Positions 28,935 to 37,315 of a DNA stretch of 64,000 bases are shown here, piece by piece (position 1 is the first letter of the stretch; every line of letters starts with the position of its first letter). Location: positions 1-64,000 of the forward strand of contig JACONN010000002.1 of NCBI GenBank assembly GCA_014323675.1. Reading direction: 5' to 3'. A program made the position numbers and the translations under genes. Under the pieces are notes generated by a model. That model was given only the letters and a program-made list of their open reading frames with translations. It did not search any database and was not told the DNA's origin. This DNA comes from Hormoscilla sp. GM7CHS1pb. Lineage in GTDB: Bacteria > Cyanobacteriota > Cyanobacteriia > Cyanobacteriales > Desertifilaceae.

Positions 28935-29806
28935 GGCGTTGCACATTTTCGGGATGATGGGTTATTGCAGATTATGATAATCTGCAATTTTACAGTCAGA
29001 ATTTATGTATAGTATGATGTTTGTTTTCGACCTAGTCATAATATGTGTTATCATGGATAGTAAGGCGAAAGAATTAGCTAAAGGAGTCGAACATGAAATG
29101 TCCCAGATGTGGTTCTGAAAACATCAATAAAAATGGTCACCGACGCGGCAAACAGAATTTAATTTGTAAGGATTGTCGTCGCCAGTTTCTCGAACATTAT
29201 TATCCGCGCGGTTATTCAGAAGATGTCAAGAAAAATTGTTTGACAATGTACGTTAATGGCAATGGATTTCGAGGTATTGAAAGGATAACTGGTGTCAGCC
29301 ATAATACTCAAATTGATTGGGTAAAACAGGCAGCTAAAGAATTACCGTCAATCCCTGAAAACTACGATATTCCGGAGGTTGCAGAAATTGACGAGTTGCA
29401 TACTTATGTCAATGAAAAAAAGAATAAAAAGTGGCTATGGACAGTCGTAAATCATTTCAAGCCAGGGATTATAACATGGGTATTAGGCGATCGTTCTGCA
29501 GAAACTTTTAAGCCTATGTGGGATATTAGAAAATGTTGGCAATGCTTTTTAGACGTTACTGATGGATGGCCTGTTTATCCAATGTTTATTGAATATATTG
29601 ACCATATAGTCAGCAAAACCTACATGACCCGTGTTGAATGTGAAAATTGTCGATTAAGACATTATCTAGCTCGATTAAAAAGAAAAACATTATGTTACTC
29701 AAAGTCGGAAGAAATGTTGAGGCTTTCAATTAAGTTATTATTGCACTATCGACGTTATAATTCTGTACCGGTACCTATTTAAATCATCCCGTAATTGTGC
29801 AACGCC
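28935..29806 (+). mobile_element. IS1-family insertion sequence with 8-bp target duplication
   Basis: The left end GGCGTTGCACATTTTCGGGATGAT (28935 on) and the right end, complement GGCGTTGCACAATTACGGGATGAT (to 29806), are inverted repeats with two mismatches. The element is 872 bp. ATTTTTTA is duplicated on both sides (28927-28934 and 29807-29814), the 8-bp size usual for IS1. It carries one intact transposase gene. It interrupts the minus-strand GH3-type gene at about residue 230. Confidence 0.92.
29093..29782 (+). CDS. IS1-family transposase
   Basis: A 229-residue protein. Its N-terminal zinc finger is CPRCGSENINKNGHRRGKQNLICKDC (CxxC…CxxC); a helix-turn-helix follows (RGIERITGVSHNTQIDWVKQAA). 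The DDE core has EIDELHTYV (first D), VTDGWPVYP (second D) and RVECENCRLRHYLARLKRKTLCYSKS, with the catalytic glutamate and the terminal IS1 signature. It is a single unshifted ORF, unlike classical IS1, whose InsA/InsB' fusion needs a frameshift; many cyanobacterial members are like this. A ribosome site AAAGGAG precedes the ATG. Intact, so the element is probably still mobile. Confidence 0.92.
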   Translation: MKCPRCGSENINKNGHRRGKQNLICKDCRRQFLEHYYPRGYSEDVKKNCLTMYVNGNGFRGIERITGVSHNTQIDWVKQAAKELPSIPENYDIPEVAEIDELHTYVNEKKNKKWLWTVVNHFKPGIITWVLGDRSAETFKPMWDIRKCWQCFLDVTDGWPVYPMFIEYIDHIVSKTYMTRVECENCRLRHYLARLKRKTLCYSKSEEMLRLSIKLLLHYRRYNSVPVPI

Positions 29807-30508
29807 ATTTTTTATTTCTGAGAGTAATTGTAACAAAAATGTGGGACTCCAGATAGAAATCAAAGTCAAATCTGCCGTTGCCAAGAGAAACAACGCCGTC
29901 AAATAGCGCCACTCTGCCACATTAGATATTTCCGCAAACTCAGGAGATACTGCCAAAAGGGAGGCGATCGTTCCTGCCAACTCCTCACCAAAATAAGCAG
30001 CATCCGACATCCCGATATTCACTCCCGTGGGACAGGCGTCTCGCCTGTCACTTCTAGCAACAGGACTAATGGCCCAATAACTCTTCCCCAATTTTATTCT
30101 CGGGCGTTGCTGCAACAAATCTGCCAACCAGGGAAAGATTGCCTGACGAAACCCGGCCAAACCCTTAGAGGTATAAGGAATCAGTTTTGCCCCGTCGCTA
30201 CTCCCACCCGTCACCTCAAAAGCGACCACAGGATCTGCCGATAATACCCCCGCTTCTCCCGCTGCGATCCGCTGAATATAGGGATGTAAAGCTTCGTAAC
30301 TGTGGATGGGAACTCTTTGGCAAAATTTTAGATAATTACCAATCGATTCAAACCCGTATTCTCTGCCAAAAACCGTTTCCCGATTAGTACGTAAAATCTC
30401 TTGCAGCAGATGCCATTGTACCCCTAATGAATTTTGCAATCCCCGTTCAAAACTCTCTTTGTAAGGAGTCACCCTTTCTTCTAGGAACTGCCAGTTATTC
30501 ATCATCAA
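29807..30508 (-). pseudogene. GH3-family acyl-adenylate/amide synthetase, interrupted by the IS element
   Basis: About 230 residues of the N-terminal half of a GH3-type enzyme: GVQWHLLQEILRTNRETVFGREYGFESI, then PIHSYEALHPYIQRIAAGE and the ATP-binding FEVTGGSSDGAKLIPYTSKGL (the SS/TSGT-like P-loop of the ANL superfamily). The family adenylates a carboxylic acid and couples it to an amine or amino acid. The C-terminal half is gone: the IS1-type element cuts the frame at LLSEIKN, and only a short remnant lies beyond it. A palindromic repeat inserted in frame supplies residues DRRDACPTG (30031-30049). The start overlaps the stop of the next gene upstream by 4 bases. Confidence 0.8.
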
Positions 30509-31239
30509 TTTAACCCTTCCAGAAATCCCCGTCTCGCGTGCGATCGCATATTATCTGCCCTCAACTCCATCAAACAGACCAACTCATGTCCGCGATAATA
30601 TTCGGGGTTGCGGGTTAAAAAATACTTAACATCTGGTTTTTTGCGCATTTCTGGCTTAATGTCCGCCCATTTTTCCCGCAAATGTCCCTGGGAAATGGGG
30701 AACTTAACCAACTCACTGTCGGGATCGTAATATTCCCCAAAGCGCGATCGCCCCAAATAATCCATCAATACTCGATCCTCATCTGGGGTCGAATAGCGCC
30801 AATTAGGATAAAACTGCCGAGCAAAAACAGGCAAATAGCGATAAGTGCGATATCCCTTGACAATCAAAAACCAATAGAGGGGTACGTCCGGTTTTTCCCT
30901 TTTAATTGTCCCCGCCAAGCGACACCAAGTCAAGGATAAAGTTTGTTCTCCCCAGTACTCGTGATGGACGATCGTATCTCCAGAAAAGATGGCGCGTTTT
31001 TGCCGTTCTGCAAATGTAAATTCCAGGACTGCTAAAGTCGAAAAGCCCCGGATAATCTGCCGTTCGTCCCGCAACAGGATCGCATAATCTTTATTGCTCA
31101 AATCTGCAGAAAACAGCGAGTAACTCGTACCGTCATAATACTGAAAATACAAATCATACATTGACCGACTGATGTTATCCTGAAGAAAGGAAACATCGGA
31201 GTTATTTTTCGATAAAACTTCAGATGTTAATCTATGCAT
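30505..31239 (-). CDS. Unrecognised protein of the GH3/Rieske operon
   Basis: A 244-residue soluble protein that I cannot assign. Visible features: an early segment DYAILLRDERQIIRGFSTLAVLEF followed by FSGDTIVHHEYWGEQTLSLTW, then WFLIVKGYRTYRYLPVFARQFYPN. This order loosely recalls a GNAT-type acyltransferase (beta strands, then the CoA loop region), but the signature loop is not clear. It is rich in tyrosine and arginine. It overlaps both neighbours (4 bases with GH3, 8 bases with the membrane protein), so it is translated from one tight operon and should work in the same pathway. Confidence 0.7.
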   Translation of the reverse strand: MHRLTSEVLSKNNSDVSFLQDNISRSMYDLYFQYYDGTSYSLFSADLSNKDYAILLRDERQIIRGFSTLAVLEFTFAERQKRAIFSGDTIVHHEYWGEQTLSLTWCRLAGTIKREKPDVPLYWFLIVKGYRTYRYLPVFARQFYPNWRYSTPDEDRVLMDYLGRSRFGEYYDPDSELVKFPISQGHLREKWADIKPEMRKKPDVKYFLTRNPEYYRGHELVCLMELRADNMRSHARRGFLEGLN

Positions 31240-31837
31240 AGAGCCATTTTCGCGCCAAGAAAAACTGCTGGACTGTCAAAACCATTACCACCAACCAAGT
31301 CAGGAACATAATTGTCACGTGTTCGCCATTTCCCGGGACGAAGTAAACCGGACCATTATCCGAGGGGACGTGAGAAAGCATATACCAAGCAAAGTAAGCT
31401 TCGATCGAAAACATCGCCCCCGTCACCTGCAAATTCAAACATCCGATGCCGTCCAGACTATTAGTTTTGGGGATCTTAAACCATAATAGTGCTACCAGGG
31501 TAGCACTGAAAAAATCGTGAGCGATGCCCCAATAGGGATGCCAGTTTTGGCTGACGTACATCATCCACAACTCGGCGATCGCCCTCAATAGCATATTAGC
31601 CCAGAAAATCCAGTAAGCGAGCCGCAGTTGCCGAGACAGGCGGCGATCGCATCCCAGCAATAGGGGGAGAAAATACCAAAACCACAAAACATAAGCCAGC
31701 CAAAAAACTTTAGGGATGGCAATGCCACCGCCCAAGGCATGAGCATAATTCTGAAAATAGTATAATAGGCATCCACTCGCGCCCAAAGCAGCAACGATCG
31801 ACCACTTAATGAAGCCAGGTGAAGTTGAAGTATTCAT
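31232..31837 (-). CDS. Unrecognised multi-span membrane protein
   Basis: Starting at ATG 31837 (MNTSTSPGFIKWSIVAALGAS) gives 201 residues with five or six predicted membrane helices: IVAALGASGCLLYYF, VFWLAYVLWFWYFLPLLLG, LAYWIFWANMLLRAIAELW, FFSATLVALLWF, AMFSIEAYFAWYML and VTIMFLTWLVVMVLTV. No family is recognised. A longer start at 31873 would translate repeat-like sequence. The 3' end overlaps the next gene by 8 bases. It could be a membrane anchor or partner for the Rieske enzyme or the desaturases encoded nearby; this rests only on position. Confidence 0.7.
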   Translation of the reverse strand: MNTSTSPGFIKWSIVAALGASGCLLYYFQNYAHALGGGIAIPKVFWLAYVLWFWYFLPLLLGCDRRLSRQLRLAYWIFWANMLLRAIAELWMMYVSQNWHPYWGIAHDFFSATLVALLWFKIPKTNSLDGIGCLNLQVTGAMFSIEAYFAWYMLSHVPSDNGPVYFVPGNGEHVTIMFLTWLVVMVLTVQQFFLARKWLYA

Positions 31838-32118
31838 AGACGTGAAAACCGTCGTAGGGTGGGCACCGCCCACCGGATGCGGGCGGAGATAGGTAAGAGT
31901 TTACAATGGGTGCATCTCATATTTGCAAAAATATTAATGTCGTAGGTTGGGTTGACCCACGTTACCCAACCCGCGAGATGTTGTTAACTTTGCGCTTGTT
32001 GGGTTGACGTTAGGAAACCCAACCTACAAATATTATGCTATAATACGCGCTCTTCGAGATCGATTTAGCCCGCGCAGGCGGGCTTTGTTCGTGTAGCCCC
32101 ACTCTTTAGGGTGGGGAT
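31838..32118. repeat. Intergenic region with palindromic repeats
   Basis: It contains GTAGGTTGGGTTGACCCACGTTACCCAACC and a second, inverted GTTGGGTTGACGTTAGGAAACCCAACCTAC (31941-32025). Hairpins TAGCCCGCGCAGGCGGGCTTTG (about 32066-32087) and CCCCACTCTTTAGGGTGGGG (about 32098-32117) follow. The last two could act as transcription terminators for the Rieske gene. The GTTGGGTTTCC/GGAAACCCAACC family recurs at about 22320 and 50244. Confidence 0.6.
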
Positions 32119-33133
32119 TTACAATCGTATATCGACCCAATGTTCTGCCCCAGGGGCGGGAGGTTCAGTGCCCATTTTAATTGCCTGACGCCATTTAACA
32201 ATATAAGGGGCAAGCAAATCAGCGGGGATAAACTTATAAGGCGCTTTGCCAAAACGATTAACATTGGCCTGTTGCAGATCGAGGATTTTGACATCTTGGT
32301 GAATAATAAAGCGAGAGAGTGGTTCAAAGAACAAGCGAACCAACCAACCCATCTCTACCTTAAAAGTCATCACCGTGTAAACTTCAGTTTCAGTTTCATT
32401 TATAGGAGTACAAGATGAAGTAATAATATAATGGCGGCCATCGTCAAAGATATAATCCACCCGAGTAGTGGCCGGGGCAATAAAGCGATCGGTATGTTGC
32501 ATCTTGCTTTCCTTGCGAGTCAACAGCCACCAAATCAAGCTTTTTTTGCGAGGTTCACGGAAATATTCAGCCACGGCCCCATCTGGCAAACTGCGGACAA
32601 CGGCTTTAACAGGTTTCGCAGTAGGAGAACGAAACCAAAACCGATGGACGTAAGTAGCATGAGGACAATCAAGAAAATTCTCCATACAGGTTTCCACAGC
32701 AGCGCGGAAGCGAGTTTTCATGTGAAAATTAGTCCACCCCCGATCGCCCAGATAGGGAAATTGCCATGGGAACTCACTAGCGGGCCGATCGGCAAAGCAA
32801 ACCCAAACATAACCATCTTGTTCCCGGCAATGATAAGATTTTACCCAAAGATTGTCCGGAATCGGACAGCCTGCGGGAAATGCAGGAATTGCCGTAACGA
32901 AGCCATCCGCACCGTATCGCCAACCGTGATAAGGGCATTCCAGCGGCTCGTCACATATCCTACCCCGAGATAGAGGTGCATGACGATGAGCGCAGCGATC
33001 TTCCAGGGCCGCGATCGAGCCATCGGCAGGGCGAAACAGCACCAGAGGCTGTTGTAGAATCGTGACACCGATGGGTTTTTTGGCGATTGAGTTCGGTGGA
33101 ACGACAAGCAATATACCAAAAAGATTCTAGCAT
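32119..33133 (-). pseudogene. Rieske non-heme iron oxygenase, frameshifted near the start
   Basis: The N terminus starts at ATG 33133 (MLESFWYIACRSTELNRQK). The frame slips in an A run (CAAAAAACCC, about 33075-33082) and continues KPIGVTILQQPLVLFRPADG…. The Rieske [2Fe-2S] ligands are visible as RCAHRHAPLS and CPYHGWRY (C-x-H…C-x2-H). The catalytic iron site lies in ENFLDCPHATYVHRFWF (D-x2-H-x4-H). Total is about 337 residues, normal for pheophorbide a oxygenase/carotenoid-type or aromatic Rieske oxygenases. The substrate is unknown. It is the first gene of the minus-strand cluster and is divergent from the M16 peptidase gene 55 bases away. Confidence 0.85.
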
Positions 33134-33187
33134 TTTTTTCTGACTGCGTTTATAATGAAAAACAGACAACCCTTAACCTCACCTTAC

Positions 33188-34489
33188 ATGACCTCAACTC
33201 TCATCTCGCCATCAACTCTTACCAGTTTAAACTCTCCCACCATCCGCCAACTACCCAATGGGCTGACAATTATAGCAGAACAGATGCCCGTCGCCGCCGT
33301 AAATCTGAGCCTGTGGCTGAAAGTAGGATCGGCGGTAGAAACAGACCATATCAATGGCATGGCGCATTTTTTAGAGCACATGGTCTTCAAAGGAACAGAG
33401 AAACTGCCAAGCGGAGAATTTGAGCGTCTGATTGAGGAACGAGGGGCCGTTACCAACGCCGCTACCAGTCAAGACTGCACCCACTTTTATATCACCACGG
33501 CCCCTGGAGACTTTGCCGAACTAGCCCCCTTGCAGATCGAGGTAGTCCTCAATCCTAACATTCCCGAGGCGGCATTCGATCGGGAAAGAAAGGTAGTATC
33601 AGAAGAAATTCGGCGATCGGAAGATAATCCCCACCGCCGCAGCTATCAGCGGTCAATGGAGATGGCCTTTGAACGACTGCCGTATCGGCGATCGGTCCTC
33701 GGTCCGACGGCAGTGATAGAACAGCTAACAGCGCAGCAAATGCGTGATTTCCACAGTAATTGGTATCAACCCCCATCAATAACCGCTGTAGCAGTAGGAA
33801 ATCTGCCAGTTGCCGAATTAATTGAGATTGTAGCACGAGGGTTTACAGAAGCGATCGGGCCTACGGATGCCGAGACATTTGTCGAAAAATATCTCCATTT
33901 GAACCCAGAACCAGCTTTTACCGAGATTATTCGCCGGGAAGAAGTCGATCGCAGCTTAACCCAAGCGCAGTTGATCGTGGTCTGGCGGGTACCGGGAGGG
34001 ATGCAACTGCATCAGACTTATGCCCTAGATATATTAGCATCAATTTTAGGACAGGGGCGCACTGGCAGGCTGATTCGGGATTTGCGGGAAGAACGGGGCC
34101 TAGTATCGAGTATTTTCGCCAGCAATATGACCTATGAAGGTCAGGGAGTTTTCTATATTGCTGCCCGACTGCCAGAGGAGAATTTGGCAACGGTAGAAGC
34201 AGCGATTCAATCCCATATTAGCACAATTGGAGATACCATCCAAGAAGCAGAAATTGCCCGGGTGCGGACCCAAGTGGCAAATCGCTTTATCTTCGCCAAC
34301 GAAACCCCGGGCGATCGGGCCAGTTTGTATGGCTACTATCAATCAATGATAGGGGACTTAGCCCCAGCCCTCAACTATCCCGCCCGCATTCAAGCTATAG
34401 ACGCCCAAGAACTGCAAGCAGCAGCAAAGCGGTATCTATATCCAGAAGCTTACGGCTTCCTCACAATTAAACCTGGAACTGAGAATTGA
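33188..34489 (+). CDS. M16-family zinc metallopeptidase
   Basis: A 433-residue pitrilysin-type protease. The inverted zinc motif HFLEH follows TDHINGMAH, and the distant glutamate lies in REVVSEEIRR-like RERKVVSEEIRRSEDNPHRR. The C-terminal half has the second M16 domain (RRVDRSLTQ-like EEVDRSLTQAQLIVVWRVPG, then GQGRTGRLIRDLREERGLV). I start at ATG 33188 (MTSTLIS); an upstream ATG at 33155 adds 11 residues. It may process peptides or proteins in the cytoplasm or periplasm; no signal peptide is evident. It overlaps or closely precedes the kinase-like gene (about 5 bases), so the two are cotranscribed. Intact. Confidence 0.88.
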   Translation: MTSTLISPSTLTSLNSPTIRQLPNGLTIIAEQMPVAAVNLSLWLKVGSAVETDHINGMAHFLEHMVFKGTEKLPSGEFERLIEERGAVTNAATSQDCTHFYITTAPGDFAELAPLQIEVVLNPNIPEAAFDRERKVVSEEIRRSEDNPHRRSYQRSMEMAFERLPYRRSVLGPTAVIEQLTAQQMRDFHSNWYQPPSITAVAVGNLPVAELIEIVARGFTEAIGPTDAETFVEKYLHLNPEPAFTEIIRREEVDRSLTQAQLIVVWRVPGGMQLHQTYALDILASILGQGRTGRLIRDLREERGLVSSIFASNMTYEGQGVFYIAARLPEENLATVEAAIQSHISTIGDTIQEAEIARVRTQVANRFIFANETPGDRASLYGYYQSMIGDLAPALNYPARIQAIDAQELQAAAKRYLYPEAYGFLTIKPGTEN

Positions 34490-34494
34490 GAATC

Positions 34495-35397
34495 ATGTGG
34501 AAAAATATTGCCGCTCATATTTCCCAAGTCACGGGAGAGAAATTTGAAATAGACAGTCATCGATCGGTAGCAGGAGGCTGTATTAACCAAGGCTATCGCG
34601 TTACAGGGGGCGATTCGTCTGCGAAGACGCTACGCGATCGCACCTACTTCATCAAGCTCAACTCCGCCTCAGAAATAGCCATGTTTGCAGCAGAAGCCGA
34701 GGGCTTGAAACAAATGCATCAAACAAATACTATTCGCGTACCGCAGCCCATTTGTGTAGGGACTGAAGGCAATTATGCCTATATCGTCATCGAGTGGCTA
34801 GAATTAGGTTCTGGTAATAGCCAAGCTTGGGAAGAAATGGGACGTAAACTAGCAGCAATGCATCGCTGCCGTCCCCCGAAAGTACCAGAAAACGGCGGGT
34901 TTGGCTGGGACCAAAACAACACCATTGGTTCCACGCCTCAGATAAATACCTGGACAGCAGACTGGGCCGAATTTTTTGCCAAACACCGACTCTGCTATCA
35001 ATTCAAATTAGCCCGCAGTCGGGGCGGACATTTCCCCCAACAAGACAAATTACTAGCAGCAATTCCCGAATTATTAGCCAGTCATCAGCCACAAGCTTCC
35101 CTAGTTCACGGCGACTTGTGGGGGGGAAACGCCGCCTGTACCGTCACGGGAGAACCAGTAATTATCGACCCCGCAACTTACGTAGGCGATCGGGAAGTAG
35201 ACATCGCCATGACCGAACTATTCGGCGGCTTGACAGCAGCATTTTATCGCGGCTACAATGAAGCATTTCCCCTGGATGCTGGGTACAAAAAGCGTAAAAC
35301 CCTCTATAACCTCTATCACATCCTCAATCACTTCAATCTCTTCGGTGGCGGCTATGGATCCCAAGCTAATCGGATGATTTCAGAAATACTAGCTTAA
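34495..35397 (+). CDS. Fructosamine kinase family protein
   Basis: About 300 residues of the fructosamine-3-kinase/APH-like fold. VAGGCINQGYRV is the nucleotide-binding start, TYFIKLN the conserved lysine, LVHGDLWGGNAAC the catalytic HGDLW…N loop, and VIIDPATYVGDREVDIAMTELFGG the metal-binding D and following block. These enzymes phosphorylate ketosamines on glycated proteins so that they fall apart. A short insertion GDSSAKTLRD, translated from a palindromic repeat GCGATTCGTCTGCGAAGACGC… (34610-34641), separates RVTG from TYFIKLN, where relatives have a tight turn. It directly follows the M16 gene. Confidence 0.88.
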   Translation: MWKNIAAHISQVTGEKFEIDSHRSVAGGCINQGYRVTGGDSSAKTLRDRTYFIKLNSASEIAMFAAEAEGLKQMHQTNTIRVPQPICVGTEGNYAYIVIEWLELGSGNSQAWEEMGRKLAAMHRCRPPKVPENGGFGWDQNNTIGSTPQINTWTADWAEFFAKHRLCYQFKLARSRGGHFPQQDKLLAAIPELLASHQPQASLVHGDLWGGNAACTVTGEPVIIDPATYVGDREVDIAMTELFGGLTAAFYRGYNEAFPLDAGYKKRKTLYNLYHILNHFNLFGGGYGSQANRMISEILA

Positions 35398-35485
35398 TTG
35401 CAAGAGGTATAATGTAAAAAAAACCGGATAATCCCATTTTGGAAAAACAATGCTACAATTATATAGTCTAAGGATTATCCGATTA

Positions 35486-35570
35486 GTCGGTTGAAACCGA
35501 CTTGGCGCCTCGAAACCTGGCGCAGCCTGGTAACGCGGCGCTTTGAAACGCCGGCGGGCTGACAGCGAAG
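35486..35570 (+). repeat. Composite interspersed repeat
   Basis: GTCGGTTGAAACCGAC, then an AACCTGGCGCAGCCTGGTAACG degenerate palindrome, GGCGCTTTGAAACGCC, and CGGGCTGACAGCGAAG. It has the same ordered end modules as the copies at 19956-20038 and (inverted) 26592-26657. It lies between the kinase and DUF3611 genes. Confidence 0.65.
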
Positions 35571-36158
35571 TTAGGAAGAAGGTTTATTAATGTAATAGAG
35601 TAGCCAAAGCACTCCCGCAATGCCCATAAAGTGAGCTAAAATCGTGTTAGTATTAGCCTGGACTACAAACAGATCCAGAGGTTCAATAAACCCTCTAAGA
35701 TTAGTTGCTGGATCGAAAAAAGTTCTTGGCTGAGTCAGGGACTTGGCCACTAAGGTGCCAGTAATTGCCGAGCCCGCAATAATAGTCAAGGCCATTCCCA
35801 CCAGAGAGAACATCAATCCCAAACGCAGGATAGAAACCGTGTAACTCTTGGAAGGGCGGAGACTCGGAGTAGGCGATCGCAGCTGTCTGGACAAGCGTAT
35901 GTAACGGAAAGCCTGGTAGACACTAGCATACAGCACCAGCAGTCCGCAAACAGCAAAAAATAGACCGCCCCCCGTGCCTGGATTATTCGCCCCACTACCC
36001 CTAGTGGTGCCAAAAATAACAGCAACCAATAAAATCACGCTAGAAATGATTGCTAGCGTTAATTGACTGACGAAACCGATCCAGCCCGCAAGTCGCAACA
36101 CATTAGCAAATCGCTCTATCGCCGGAGGTAGGGAAACAATTGGTGAGTTTTGTGACAT
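35571..36158 (-). CDS. DUF3611 family membrane protein
   Basis: About 195 residues with four membrane helices: GWIGFVSQLTLAIISSVILLVAVIF, FFAVCGLLVLYASVYQAFRYIRLSRQLR, SILRLGLMFSLVGMALTIIAGSAITGTLVAK and LAHFMGIAGVLWLLYYI. The RYIRLSRQLR stretch after the second helix and the VQANTNTILAHFMGI end are typical of DUF3611, a family of cyanobacteria and plastids with no assigned function. The ATG at 36158 has a GGGGATG stretch upstream. Intact. Confidence 0.85.
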   Translation of the reverse strand: MSQNSPIVSLPPAIERFANVLRLAGWIGFVSQLTLAIISSVILLVAVIFGTTRGSGANNPGTGGGLFFAVCGLLVLYASVYQAFRYIRLSRQLRSPTPSLRPSKSYTVSILRLGLMFSLVGMALTIIAGSAITGTLVAKSLTQPRTFFDPATNLRGFIEPLDLFVVQANTNTILAHFMGIAGVLWLLYYINKPSS

Positions 36159-36271
36159 AATCATCCCCAGTTTCTACGATTATCAGTTTACCAGCAGGAT
36201 TGACCACCGACCACTGACCACCTGACCGCTGACTGCTGATATGGTCCGTATATAGGATTAATACTGTTATT

Positions 36272-36656
36272 ATGAACACATTGCAGACCGATCGCTTGTC
36301 TGACCCATTTTATACTGGCATCAGTTTTATTGGGAGCAGACTCCTATGGAACCGAACTTATGGGACTGCTAGAGAAGCGATATCCCATCTACCGGCTTTC
36401 CGACACGGTCCTGTACAGTTCCCTCAAATTCCTGGAAGAAGAACAGCTGATTACAGGCTATTGGCAAAAATTGACAGGACGCGGACGTCCCCGTCGCCTG
36501 TATCATATCCGTTCCCAATGGCGCCAACAGGCCAAAGACCTGGCCAGACTCTGGCAAGATTATGTTGCCATTAAGAGCGATCGCATTTTACTTTTGCGAC
36601 AATCTTATCTAGAATGTTCCTCAGCAGCACCATCGAAACTACCAGCCACCAGATAA
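36272..36656 (+). pseudogene. PadR-like winged-helix regulator, frameshifted
   Basis: The main part, after about 36310, reads THFILASVLLGADSYGTELMGLLEKRYPIYRLSDTVLYSSLKFLEEEQLITGYWQKLTGRGRPRRLYHI. This is the PadR winged helix with the wing GRGRPRRLY. The N-terminal start (36272, MNTLQTDRLSD) is in another frame; the slip is near 36300-36305. Rejoined length is about 128 residues. It would bind DNA as a dimer; the target is unknown, but the next gene downstream is a candidate. Confidence 0.7.
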
Positions 36657-36760
36657 ACTCGCGATCGATGCCTGCTGCTGTAGGGTGGGCCGCAGCCCAC
36701 CTTACGTTTAATCTTCTCAATTTACCATTTCCAATATCGTTAACATTTTCACAATTGCTC

Positions 36761-37315
36761 ATGAGTAGTGCTCTCGTATCGACAGCTTTAATTCCGACCT
36801 TGCTGTTATTTGTGGGTTGGTTTTTCTTTATCAAAGCCTCAGTCAAAGACCGAACCGAAAAAATCACCATAGCAGCAGCATCCGACCAAATGCTAACTCA
36901 ATTAGAGGAATATTTTACCCAGCGGGCATACCGCGTCACAGCACGAGACAGCACCAATAAGAGAGTAATATTTGAAGGGTTTGTCCGCCCCAGTCTGTTT
37001 CTGGCTATCTTTCTCACCCTGTTAGCCGCAGTTGGCATTCTTTGCGGCAGTTGTATTTTGTCGATCGTCTTTCCCCAGTGGAATTTAGTTTGGTTTAGCT
37101 TGGTATTCTTATCGCCAGTTGCCGGGATTTTTTACTGGCAAAAAGCGGGACGAGTCGAGCAAGTGTCCCTGGCAATCGAAACCAAACCAGATGCAGAATC
37201 ACAGCATAATAGCTCGATCGCTATCACCGCCCATCGAGACGAACTAGCCCAGTTGCAAAATGTTTTCCCTTTGTCAAAGCTGGAAACACCAATTAATTCA
37301 CCTGCCCAACCTTAA
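36761..37315 (+). CDS. Probable cofactor assembly of complex C subunit B (CCB-like, DUF3529)
   Basis: From ATG 36761 (MSSALVSTALIPTLLLFVGWFFFIKASVKDRTEK) it is 184 residues. It has an N-terminal membrane helix, a short soluble part (LTQLEEYFTQRAYRVTARDSTNKRVIFEGFVRPS), then two more helices (LAIFLTLLAAVGILCGSCILSIVF and WFSLVFLSPVAGIFYWQKAGRVEQVSL). The FEGFVRPSxFLA and SPxAGxFYW blocks are what I associate with the cyanobacterial CCB-type family that helps attach heme ci to cytochrome b6. An upstream extension to 36614 would translate a repeat and is unlikely. The 3' end overlaps the convergent DUF3155 gene by 18 bases. Confidence 0.65.
   Translation: MSSALVSTALIPTLLLFVGWFFFIKASVKDRTEKITIAAASDQMLTQLEEYFTQRAYRVTARDSTNKRVIFEGFVRPSLFLAIFLTLLAAVGILCGSCILSIVFPQWNLVWFSLVFLSPVAGIFYWQKAGRVEQVSLAIETKPDAESQHNSSIAITAHRDELAQLQNVFPLSKLETPINSPAQP

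Noticed and set aside
36571..36870. Antisense frame opposite the CCB-like gene
   Set aside because: It is a shadow of the plus-strand gene with no features of its own.
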